Origin: Rosa chinensis
Lineage: Eukaryota; Streptophyta; Magnoliopsida; Rosales; Rosaceae
Assembly: GCF_002994745.2 (NCBI RefSeq)
Contig: NC_037093.1
Coordinates: 67,661,510-67,725,509, forward strand
Length of the DNA: 64,000 nt
Direction: 5' to 3'
The notes beneath the pieces were generated by a model. The model had not been told where the DNA came from, searched no databases, and saw nothing but the letters and a program-made list of their open reading frames with translations. The number at the start of each line of letters is the position of its first letter. The first letter of the stretch is position 1. This document shows, in pieces, positions 36,144 to 47,237 of the stretch. A program made the translations under genes and the position numbers.

Positions 36144-39100
36144 ATTCCCTCACACTTAGCTTTTGCTAGTCCCTTAGCAAAATTAAAACAAATAAATTAA
36201 AAACAAAGACTCAATGACTCAAGAAATACACTAAGTATAGAAAATGTAAAAGACTCAAGGACACTAAACTAAAAAAAACTACTAAGCCTTCCAACTATTT
36301 TTCTCAGAAATCTCTTACTTTCATAGTATCAAGATTAGCACTCAACCAAGAATCAATATTTAGATATTCAAGAGTTAATTGAAACATATAATCCACATAT
36401 ACACAAGTAGGACTTGGTTGTAACAATGATGATGGGGTGGAGCTCAGCATGTTTCAAACAAGTATGATTCATATCCTCACAAGGTATATCTACTCTTTCT
36501 TCTCTCAGAATTCAAGGCAATGCTTAAAAGCTTATAATCTATATGTGAGAGAAAATATTTTGAGACAATCAAATAGCTCACATATATAAGAAACGAAAAG
36601 CACTTTGTGAATATAATTTTTTTTTCAAAGATCTCATGAAATATACCAACTACTTGCACGGATAGACCCAAGCCATAGGTTAAACTCTTGTAACTCATCT
36701 CCACATCAAAGGTTGTCCCATCTTAAGGATCAAAAAGGTCTTACAAAGGTTTGTAATGGGGCCAAGGCTCAAGGTTTTAAGAAACAAAGGGTAAGGAATT
36801 TAACAAAATGTCCTAAAAACCTAGCAGAGCTCATGTAGATGTAGAGACTTCTAGAAATCCACCAAAGCAAAACGTCACACCCATAGAGGCAAAGTAAAAG
36901 AGTCTAATGTCTTCATGTTGGGCCTAATCGTCATTCTAAACTTCCCTTGAACTATCGTGAACTGGACAAAGACCAAATTTTCTGTAGCAGGCCTTCCATT
37001 CAAAACAATCTCCAAACTCACCAAGTATGGGGGACTAAAATTCATAACATATATTTTTTTTTCTTTTTCTTTCTTTTTCTTTTCTAGCCGTACACATTTT
37101 TTCCTTCTTTCATTTTTTACGGCTTTCACATATTTTTTCTTTCATGGACAAGTCTACCCCCACACTTAAACTTTTACCTCTTCTCAATCTTCATCCTTAA
37201 CGCCAAATCCATGTAGTAAGTCTCAAAAGATAGCTCCACTAAGTTCTAGAACAAAGGGTAGGATAACTATACTAAGCTTTTAGGGTTAAAGATTTCAAGG
37301 GTGATGAAAGAAAAGACTTAATGTAGGCTCAAAGGGGTTTATCTAGGGGAGTCCCACGACGGGCACAAATGGGGTAACAAACTTATTTGGCAATGGTGAT
37401 AATTCATAGGGTGCCTCTATCCTTTCTAGAATCAGGGACATGTATTGATAAAAGTCTCAACAAGCACAAGAGCGAATTCTAGCATTCTCTAGTCCATCAA
37501 ACTTAATCTATGGCAAGCAATCAATCAAATGAAAGAATAATGAGATCATCAAAACATCGCCAAGAAAATAAGAATATATTTTTCATTTCACTCCAAGAAA
37601 AAGGGACATGGGCTCAAATATCTCACATGGGCTTTTATGAATCAAAACTCATCCTAACATGCTCATATTCTGTACCAAGGTCACGAAATCCATATCCACT
37701 ACACATGCACACATTTCTCATATATCTCAATTAACCAAAGAATACCATTTAAAAATCATCTCAATCTTGTGATCCTCTTTTAGTCATAATTTCGGAGGTA
37801 TAGAATCATCCTAGACAGTTGAAAGGCATCCTATGACTCGAAAATAAAAACAAAGGACTAAGACTCAATAAATAAAAGCAACGAATTTTTTTATTTTTTA
37901 TTTTTTTCGATTTTTTTGTATTTTTCAATATATATGACTCAAGACAAAAGTATAAATCCCTTCCCCCACACTTAAATATTGCATTGTCCTCAATGTAATC
38001 AATCATAAGCATGCAATGAAACAATTAAGCATATAGGACTGGAATTTACGAAAAGACTACAAAAATAAAGGAGAAAATTGAAAAGTAAAAGAAATAGGGA
38101 AAGAGAAAGCAAATCTGTGTTATTGACTCCTTCATAGCTGCTTCTGAATTGGGTTGCCTCCCAAGCAGCGCTTGAATTTAACGTCTTAAAAAAAAAAATT
38201 AGTAAGTACACAAGTGACTATAATTAAAAAAATTAGTAAGTACACAAGTGACGGTACCTCCATTAAAAAAATTAGTAACTATAATTAATAAAGAAATTCA
38301 AAATATAAAACAAGTAACTATGAATTACAAACTACAGGTATAATTAACAAGTTAAGTACACAAGTGAATATAAAACAAGAAAGTATTTTTACAAGTTTAA
38401 ATTGTATAGTTAGTTTTTTTTTTTTTTACTTTAGTGTATCACAACATTTCTGTTTGTTATAAATATCATTGATATCGAATTAAATTCCAAGCGGTAAATC
38501 AAGTGGACATGCGGCCCAAGTATAATCGCCTAGACACAAAGTCCCTTTCAAATCCTTTGGGCAACCTTACTGAAATGGCCAGGTGGGGGAGGACGAACAC
38601 CAGAGGAAAAATCCATTTTGGCATGAGCTACTCCCACATAGTGGTTTAGGCCCATTTACAAGCGCTTCTGGATTCAAAAACCTGTCATGAACGTTGTCCC
38701 CTTCCTAAACACCATTCCACATAGGTTATACTTACTAAGATGAAAAATGTTATAAGTGTAAAGACAGTTCAACAAGTGTTAATAAAGGCCGCCCTCAACC
38801 TTAAGGGACCTGAACTAGGTACCAATAAGGGGTTTAGGCCAATATTAACAAACGTGACTTCACCTATTCCATTCAATTTACAACTTACAATTAAAACTCG
38901 TATTCAACAATATAAAAAAAACAACCTAGTTAATTTATACTAAGTTTCAAACAGTTTATATACAACAATTATAAACAAAAACAAGTGATTTTTCAATCCC
39001 CGGCAACGGCGCCAAAAATTGATAACGCTTTGAGTAAGCATATAATTTAACCCTATAAATATTATTAGTAGTATAAGCAAGTAGGGATTGTTCTATTCCG

Positions 39101-40919
39101 GGGATTGAGGGTACACCTGTCATTGTAAGACAAATAAAGAATTAAAATAAAACAAAGTATATTATTTATAAAAATAAAATAAAGTATATACAAATTTACG
39201 AAATAAGGGGGGTTTTTAAGATTTGGTTTCCGAAAATTAAAAGAATTAAAACAAATAAAACTATACAAACACAAGTACAAGAATGAAACATAAGAAACAA
39301 AGACCAACCCAATTTCATAATCAAATTCGATTCAACCCTACAATTGTTCTTCCAAGTCATGAGAAAGAAGTTGATCATGTGAAACATTTGAAGCAAACGA
39401 TTTCCCATATTTTACTTTCCTTTACTAATTAACCTAAATGAAAGCACCTAGATCAATCCTATCAAACATGCAATCAAAGTCTAGAAAGCTAGCTAATCAA
39501 GACATGTTCAACGGAATAAACAAAGAGAAAGGTTATCAACTTAAGTGCACAACCTAGTATGAAAAAGTTCATTTATTTGCAATCCTCTTCAATTAAATTC
39601 AACCTTTGTGCAAAGCCTTCACTACTTAAATTAGCTCCAATTACATGCATATATCCTAAGTTGGCCAACAAAGAACACATACATATAAAAGTTTTCTGTA
39701 ATCCAAAATCAATCAAGCAATCTCACATAAGCAACATATGAATCAACATAAAGAAATCACAATTTTATTTCAAAACATATAAACGGGCTTTAAACTTTGC
39801 CCTTAACGTCATGTTAACTAGAATTCATAACTCTATAAAATTAAACAAAGAAAAACAAAAGAAAGTATGAAATACACCGTGAAAGATGGATGACATGGCC
39901 TTGAGACGAATAACTCAAAGAACTCGAAGATCCTTGAAAGCAAGCAATCTTCTAGGGACGACACAATAGTGGATGGCGGATAGGATCTTGATGTATTGCA
40001 TGACTTCTTCTCCTCCTTGGTTGAGACGTAGAGCTTCTGAAGACTAGAGAATGGAGATAATTTTTCTGATGTTTATTTACTGAGGGAGAGAGGTGTGTTG
40101 TGGTGGTGTGTTTTTGTGGTGTGTTGTGGTGGTGTTGGTTGGTCTGTTGTGCTGTGACGGTGTTATGGTGGTGTCTTGAGAGGAGGCTATATATAGGGGA
40201 AGGCAAGGCTTCATGAATTTAATTTCCAAGGAATTTTCTGGTTGCACCACACAGCTTCAACCAATCACATAGCGCCACATCAGCTCTGTTGTGTCATCCA
40301 ACCAATTAAAAAGCTCCAAAATCAATCTCTAATATTTTGTTGCTGATTTTCCCATGATTTAATCTGATTTTATTCACAATTTTCTGCCAAATATCTAGGC
40401 ATGAACCTAGACGATGTATCCGGACTCATTTTGGACCTTTTCTCCCTTAAATCTCTCCATGGCATTATCCTTAATATCCTCTCCTTGATTTTCTCTTGAT
40501 TTTCATATTAAAATTGCAGATTTTATTCTCTAATTTCAGCCAACATATCTTGAGGGAATTGAGGAATGAATCTGGACTTGTTTTGAGTCTTTTTCTTGTT
40601 GCACAATCCCTTGAAACTCTTCCAAGATTTTCTCAACGTAATCTCCTTGATTTTCACATTATCTCCATCATTTCCCTAGAAAAAATCAGATTTAATCTCC
40701 CATAATATCTCCCACGTTATCTTCAAGCCATGTGGTTTCCTAGTGCCATCAGGACTCCTCTCTTTTCGCCATGTGTTTTCATTTCAGCTTATTTCTTCTC
40801 CATGTATTCCAATGTTCATAGAAAATAAAAACTAAATTAAAAATGATTAAATAAAGGAAATAACTAAGAAAAATATGAGGAAATAATTATTAAAACGTCG
40901 CATAAAAATGCTCCTATCA
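36144..40919 (-). mobile_element. Non-autonomous gypsy (Tat/Ogre-like) element with a single LTR
   Basis: On the minus strand a 1900-bp 5' LTR (40919-39020, TGATAGGAGC...GCGTTATCA) is followed by a primer-binding site (39014-38994) whose first 20 bases are TGGCGCCGTTGCCGGGGATT. It is complementary to the 3' end of tRNA-Asp and is used by Tat/Ogre-type gypsy elements. The internal 2.85 kb has no gag or pol. It ends at 36144 in a polypurine-like stretch (AAGTGTGAGGGAATT) with no 3' LTR after it. The flanks ACGCA (36139-36143) and ACGCT (40920-40924) look like a 5-bp target duplication with one change. Removing the element restores the Copia protease segment (TLYA-TGANHT). Confidence 0.75.
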
Positions 40920-40923
40920 ACGC

Positions 40924-43900
40924 TACTGGGGCAAATCACACCTATGAATAGCCGACGGATTCCATGCGAAAATGTATGTAGAGAACGGAAATGAGTTCCT
41001 TGGCAATACCTCTAATGATTGCGAATAAAGGCACATCTTAGAGAAGTTTATGTGTCTCTCTAGTGGATTTTATGTCACTATTCTAGCTATTAAATCTAAT
41101 AAAGTTACAAGAGAAGATCTCTTGGATTTAGACACATATTGGCTTTGTCAAGACAGGATAGGTCATCCTGCTCATGATATGATGATCCGTCTACTAAAGA
41201 CTTCACATGGACATCATTTCTTTCGAACGAAACGAAGCAAGAATCAAAAGTTAATTTCTGGACTAAGTGTGACCGACGCAGCTACCTAAGGCACCGCCTC
41301 CGTCCACCACCAGCCTAGGGCTGGCGCAATCCCTATCCATAACACCATGGATAGCGTCCATCATGGTGATGGTGCCCCAGGTGATGGTGCAATCACCAAC
41401 TTACTTCAAATAGCGTTTCAGACGCTCAGGCCTAACCAAAATACTCATTGATTGCTTTTAAAGCCTCTCGCTCGTTTTACAAAGCCCGTTCCTTAGGGAA
41501 ATTAGGACTACGATCGTCCTATGCAAAGGAAATAAACATACTCATTCTGTTCTTACATAGAATCCATGGGGATTCTGTGGATTGATTCAACCAACTTGCG
41601 GACGCTTAAATATTTCATGATGTTGGTTGACACGCAAACACGCTGGTCACGTGTTGTGCCATTGTCCACCTATGAATGCAGCTTATGCTATACTCCTAGC
41701 ACATATCATATGACAACGGGCTCACTCCCCAGATCATCCTATTCAGTCAATTGGATTTGACTATGCTAGAGAGTTTACATCGAAAGACTTTCGATGGATA
41801 TTGCAATGGGACTGATGTTGGACATCATGTTCCCATGTACACACCCAAATGGTCTTGCGGAAACGACTACGATGATAGTTCGGACATTTGTAATACGCAC
41901 CAATCTCCTTATATCCGCTTGGGGTGATGCAATATCGCATGCAGCTATGCTAATTCGTCTACGACCCACCGCCACTCAATGTACCTCTGCGTTACAACTA
42001 GTGATTGGGTACAAGTATCGTACTTACGCATATTTGAGTGAGCCATTTATGTGCCAATTACACCGCCACAGCTCTCTATGATGGGTCCTTACAGACGAAT
42101 GGGGAACTGCGTTGAATTTGAGACTCCAACAATCGTCCGCCACTTAATGCCCTTGTAAGGCGATCTCATTACCGCTAGATTTGGGGGTTGTCACTTTGAT
42201 GAGACAGTCTTCCCGTCGTTAGGGGGAGATAAGAACACGCATGTTCAGTAGGAACGACAGGAATTGTCGTGGCCTGTCCCCACTATGTCTCATCTCGATC
42301 CCTATTAAAGTGACGAGATCACACAAATATGCTGCAAACAAGCCTGCAAAGGAAGGACGTCCCTACGAAAGGACTTAGCGCCACCCTACACGGAGGTAGG
42401 CATGACACCAATGCCAAAGAGAGTGGCACTCTAGCGTTACAGGCCATGGCCCCAGCTAGGATGTGTGGGAGGCCCATAGGTTCGAAGGACACTTTGGCAC
42501 ATTCCAATCCTTTGATCATCAAGACTCAAAATCTGTCTCATGAGAATCTTCCGGGTTAGGGTTATCGTTGGGGGACGCCTCAACGTCAGAACATATTCCT
42601 GAGAATATAGAGCTCTATGAAAATTACACTAGTGTACTTGAGACGTGGGATAGAAACTCCATCATAATTGTTGATGTAGTTGCGCATTTCGTTGCGCATG
42701 AGTTTGTTGAGTCAGATGATATCGAACCACATTCCATTGATGAATGAATGCCAACGTAGAGATATTTTGCCTAAATAGAAAGATGCGATCCAGGTTAAGA
42801 TGGATTCTCTAACAAAGAGGAAGGTTTTCGAGCTAGTGATGCCAACACCTCCTAACATAAAACTTGTTGACTAATGGGTCTTCGTTAGAAAGCGTAGTGA
42901 GAAAAAGATATGGTAATCTCGCCTTATGGAGCAAGGCTTCTCATAAAACGCCCTAAAATCTACTACGATGAGACATATTCTCTCGTAATGGATGTCATTG
43001 CACTCCACTACCCTGTCAATTTGGTAGTTTCCGAATAACTGAACATGCAGCTTACAAATGTGGTCACTATGTATCTCTATAGGGATCTAGATACGGAATA
43101 TACATGAAGGTTCATGGTGAACTTCATTTACCCAAGTTAAGTGGCTCTAGACCACGGAGAGCGTTTACAAAGAGGTTGAAACGCTCGCTAAAATGACTAC
43201 TTGATTAGGAAGGGATATGCCCACGCGTTTCCATAATAAGTTTCGGATTCCATCGCGGTTCATGTTGGACATGATCTTCATTAGAAGCCCTTAAAGAGTT
43301 AAGGGAAACCGCTGAACACTTGAAATCCAATTTTGAGATGAAGGATTATGGGAGAACACGATTATGTCTCAGTTTGGAACTTGAGCATCGTGTCGATAGA
43401 TGCTTAGGCATTTTGACAAGGTCAAACCTTCAAGCACCCTCATGATCGTTCGTAGTCTTGATCCTGAAAATGACCCTCTTCGTCTGAAGGATGATGACGA
43501 AGATGTGCTGGAGGCAGAAGTGCCTTACTTGAGTACAATAGGCGCATTATTGTACTTAGCTCAATGCACATGACCGGACATCTCGTTTGCAGTGAACTTG
43601 TTAGCTAAGGTATAACTATGCGCCAACACGACGCCATTTTGATTGGTGTAAAAGATATCTTTCAGTATTTGAGATGTACAATTGATATGGGTTTGTTCTA
43701 TCCCTACAGAGAGAAGATGAATTCGGACCCATCACACACCAGAAACGCCGCCAACGCTAGCCTGCGTTCCCTATCCCTAGCCCAAAACGATATAAGTGTT
43801 TTGGAAGGTTTTGCTGATGCTGGGTACCTCTCTGACCCACACAAATGTCGCTCCCAAACTGGTTAAGTGTTCACCATGGGAAAAGACCGTGATATCTTGG

Positions 43901-44290
43901 AGATCTACAGAACAGACTGTAGTCGCTATATCTTCGAACCATGCAGAGATTATTGCTCTTCATGAAGTGGTTCGTGAATGTTTATGGATTGGATCCATAA
44001 TCACGCATGTTCAAACAATTGTGGTTTGAAGTCTACCAGAAGATGAGCCTACGAGCATTTAAGATAATGTTGTTCGTTTTGAACAAATGAAGTAAGACTA
44101 CATCAAAAGCGACAACACCAAGCATAATTAGTAACAATAGACTCTCCTTAAATACCAAAGTGAACTAGGTTCGATCTGAGGATAATGTGACAGACTTGTT
44201 TACTAAGTCATTGCCCAAATCCACGTTCGAGAAACATGTGGCAAGAATTGGCTTGCGGAAATTATCTGAACTCCCATGATCGTAGTCATT
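40924..44290 (+). pseudogene. Degenerate Copia pol of copy 2
   Basis: The plus strand continues the Copia polyprotein after the gypsy insertion. The order is the end of the protease/GAG-pre-integrase region (HILEKFM and DRIGHPAHDMMIRL, 41030-41190), degenerate integrase (41560-42250, NGLAETTT motif), reverse transcriptase (about 42760-43620) and RNase H, ending LRKLSELP at about 44278. Each part carries several stops and small frameshifts. The RT active-site region is no longer readable in one frame. Some stops, such as TGACCG replacing CGACCG near 43572, look like C-to-T decay at methylated sites. A long untranslated stretch with two GGGGGAGA motifs precedes the polypurine tract. Confidence 0.85.
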
Positions 44291-44527
44291 AGGGGGAGAC
44301 ACAGACATCAGGGGGAGATGTCTACATGTTCACCTCGAAACGTGAAGGGTGTGTTGTGCTCTTTTTCCCCTTCGATCGAGGTTATTTTTGTCCCACTGAG
44401 TTTTTGTTACTAGGCAAGGTTTTTAACTAGGCAACGAGAGAAGCACCGCGTTTGGGCAACACAAGGGGGAGTGTTCAAGTAAACCCTAATTTGTGTTTAG
44501 CCCAAACTCTAGATTACTTGACCTAGT

Positions 44528-44677
44528 GGTAATAGAGTTAAATTAGAAGGATCTAGATTCCTATTCAATGTACGATTACTTTTCTTGTATGATTGAGATT
44601 CTGGTAATAGGGTTAAATTAGAAGGATCTAGATTCCTATTCAATGTACGATTACTTTTCTTGTATGATTGAGATTCT
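44528..44677. repeat. 75-bp tandem duplication within the 3' LTR of Copia copy 2
   Basis: Two nearly identical 75-bp units, both starting GGTAATAG (44528-44602 and 44603-44677). The 5' LTR of the same element has only one unit. The duplication covers the sequence just upstream of the TATATAAAG promoter motif (about 44694-44702). Confidence 0.95.
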
Positions 44678-45486
44678 ATACATTGTAATCTTCTATATAA
44701 AGAGACCCCTATTATCAATGAGACGACACAACGATTTCCTCTCAATTTTAGTTTCTCTACAACAATAAGATAATACATTTAAAAAAAATCATATAGACCC
44801 TATGTAATAGATAAATTGATAATTCCTTGATACAGTGTTTATGATTCGACTATGAGGCCTTAATAAAGTATGACTCAATCGTTGTTTGTTTCTTCTTAAA
44901 ATTGATATCACCTTGGATCTCATCTCTGACTTTTCTTAACATGGCAAGAAGCAAGAAGTTCTTATGTTGTTTTTTCATGCTGCAACAAAAAATTATTCAA
45001 TGTCATCACTGCTTTGAGAGCTTTCTCTAACGTAACGGGCTTCATAGTAGAACTATCATCTTCATCATTTCCCATGACGCTCTCAATTATCTTTTCGTTA
45101 GTTAACAATTAACATGACATTTTGAACAAAATACAACAATATTTAAGAAAATAAGGAATACTTTGATAAATTAATAATTTATTTATTTATCGATTAATTA
45201 CTAGTCTCTAATTAATAGGGATGGCAATGGCGCGGATTGGGGATGGGGATCACAATATCATCCCCATCCCCGGGGTCATTCTCCAACCCCCCCGCTCCAA
45301 TCCCCAATAAAAATATATTGGGGATTCCCCGTCCCCATCCCCACTGGGGACTAAGCCACCAAACCGGCCGAAATCCCCAACAAGAATTTAATAAATAATT
45401 TTTTTTCTCATATTGCATTTTTTTAAATCAAAATCTACAACAAATAAAATTAAAACATGATTAAATTCATAATTCAGTGAGTGCAA

Positions 45487-46568
45487 GAAGAAATGACCTA
45501 GCGCTCTGTTAGGGTAAGAACGGCTGCCTCCTTGGTTGTCCGTCTCTAGCACCTTCCTCCATGATAGCGGAGGAGTACGGCGAGTCGGCGACCCCGTTCT
45601 CGGTGTCGTGAATACTGCTCATGGCCTGTGGCCTTGTTTCTCAATCTTAGATCGCCCAACGTTTTCAAGATTTTTCTGTGATTCAGTCCGGCAGCCAGGG
45701 CAAGCACATCTCACCGGTGGTCGTGCGAGTTCCGTTCTTCAACCTGGTCTGTCTAGGCCAAAGAACCAATGGGCAGCGACATGGAGGGATGTGGTGAAAG
45801 GCATGAGGTTGCGATTGGGTGTATGGAGGGCTGTCGGAGATCGAATCTGGCTCTGGGGTCGGATTTGGGATCTGGGACGACGTGACTTTTGGTTTCTCGT
45901 TCAGGCTTTATGGTGGCTTGGGCCTCGTCTGGTTCTGGTCGCCAGCTTCCTTGGGTGGCTATTATGGAGTCAAAATTCAGCGGCGTTGCTGAGTAGCCCT
46001 AGTGGTGGAGATCTCTGTTTCCCATTCCTTGATCGGGGTAGACTAACGATCCGAATTTGGGATCTGAGTGGTGTTTGCAAATGGTTTCGGATCTGGGATC
46101 CGGGTGGACATTGGGCTTGGACTGCAACCCATTATTTGTGGGCTGTTTGTTTTTTAACAATGGAATGGGGCTCTTGTGCTTTACTGGTATTGGCTCCAGG
46201 ACCATATTCTATGGTATTTGTTCGTGAAAGATCGTCTGCCAACATGGCCATGTTCTGACAACCTTGGCCGGCTTCGATATTTAGGTGGGAGAGTGCCTTC
46301 ATTCCGGCGCCATGTTGACTTTTGTCAATTTGTGCGTTGGAGTTCGATGGGTAGTCAAACCACCGAATACTCAATTCACTATACGGCTGCAATCCGTAGT
46401 GTAAAATCAGCGTGGCGTCTTGACATTGCTGCTCTTGTGTTATTAAGTTTTTATATTTCATATGTATTTTCTTTTCGTACCGTTTTGCTTCTCTTCTTGA
46501 TGTCTTTTGGCATCGTATCGTTGTAATATTTCAATTTCAATATATAGCTGACCTCCTTCGATTCAAAA
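45487..46568 (+). mobile_element. LINE-type retroposon inside the hAT element
   Basis: It is flanked by an 18-bp perfect duplication, ATAATTCAGTGAGTGCAA (45469-45486 and 46569-46586). It ends in CTTCGATTCAAAAA, a typical plant LINE 3' end with a short A tail. A 240-codon open frame (45536-46258, Trp/Gly/Arg-rich) resembles an N-terminal ORF1 segment by composition only; I see no reverse transcriptase. The element is GC-richer than its surroundings. Length and content suggest an internally deleted or non-autonomous LINE, as with the element at 8923-10212. Confidence 0.8.
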
Positions 46569-46712
46569 ATAATTCAGTGAGTGCAAAAGTCAAAACACCA
46601 TTAAAGTAAAAATGTAACCATTAAAGTAAACTAGTAAATGTATATATTTATGATTATATTATAAAAAAAAATTTAAATATATAAAAATTATATATATATA
46701 TATAAATTAAAT

Positions 46713-46717
46713 ATATG

Positions 46718-46760
<43 letters not shown>
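46713..46760. repeat. (TA)n microsatellite
   Basis: An almost uninterrupted AT/TA tract within the right half of the hAT element, next to its GC-rich subterminal region. Confidence 0.9.
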
Positions 46761-46762
<2 letters not shown>

Positions 46763-47237
46763 TATTGGGGTGGGTTTGGGAATGGAAATCACAATACCAT
46801 CCCCGCCTCATCCCTATTCCTCATTTGTCCCCGAATTCTCCGCCCATTAGGGGTGGGTATCCAATGGAGCTTCACCCCGCTGGGGATTTTTGTCATCCCT
46901 ACTAAATTACTAATTAATCAGGTTTTGGTCCCAATACTTAAACGCTATTAATTTATAGAGATTTAACTATATGTATTGTATTGTTGGAAAATTTGACTAA
47001 ATTACAATTATCAAAATTGATGTAATTTATAGGAGAATTTTGATCTACTTATAGTAAGGAAAAGAAAAATTCGAACTCAATAACACCACTATCAAGTAAA
47101 TGTAAGTGCTCATATCAATCTTTATGTGAGGGATCTCGATTTTTCATGCTTTAATGAGACTTCTTTCTTTTAGGGGGGTGGTGTATTCATTTCAGAGTCT
47201 ATAAGATTTTTTTGTATTTTAGAAGTCTATGGGTATT

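Larger units (their letters stand above)
33287..44764 (+). mobile_element. Copia LTR retrotransposon, copy 2
   Basis: The 5' LTR is 33287-33503 (217 bp, TGTTCAAG...CTACAACA) and the 3' LTR is 44472-44764 (293 bp). The 5-bp target duplication ATAAG is exact (33282-33286 and 44765-44769). A purine-rich polypurine tract, AAGGGGGAG, precedes the 3' LTR (44463-44471). The 3' LTR is longer because a 75-bp segment is tandemly duplicated in it. The body is interrupted by a gypsy-type insertion (36144-40919). LTR divergence outside the duplication is low (about 8 differences by hand), yet the pol region is full of stops. It is related in protein sequence to copy 1. Confidence 0.9.
45216..46901. mobile_element. 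hAT element with 'TAGGGATGGCAA' ends
   Basis: The left end is TAGGGATGGCAATGG and the right end TTTTGTCATCCCTA. Subterminal regions on both sides are full of GGGGAT/ATCCCC motifs, typical of plant hAT elements. The 8-bp flanks CTAATTAA (45208-45215) and CTAAATTA (46902-46909) match at six of eight positions, so the duplication is degraded or slipped. About 600 bp of hAT DNA remains around a retroposon insertion. No transposase is present. Confidence 0.75.
25159..46969. mobile_element. Pogo/Tigger-like DNA transposon, host of a nested TE cluster
   Basis: The left end CAGTAGGACCTCGATAATTT follows a TA. The right end, read inward, is TAGTTAAATCTCTATAAATT next to TA. This fits the CAGT(A/T)-AACCTC-TATAA termini and TA target site of plant pogo-like (Lemi) elements. 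Its own DNA survives in four pieces: 25159-25199, 33204-33286, 44765-45215 and 46902-46969. The piece at 44765-45215 carries, on the minus strand, a degenerate coding stretch (around KALKAVMTLNNFLLQHE) like the acidic C-terminal tail of CENP-B/jerky-type transposases. The rest of the transposase is gone. The three insertions into it are listed separately. Confidence 0.7.
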
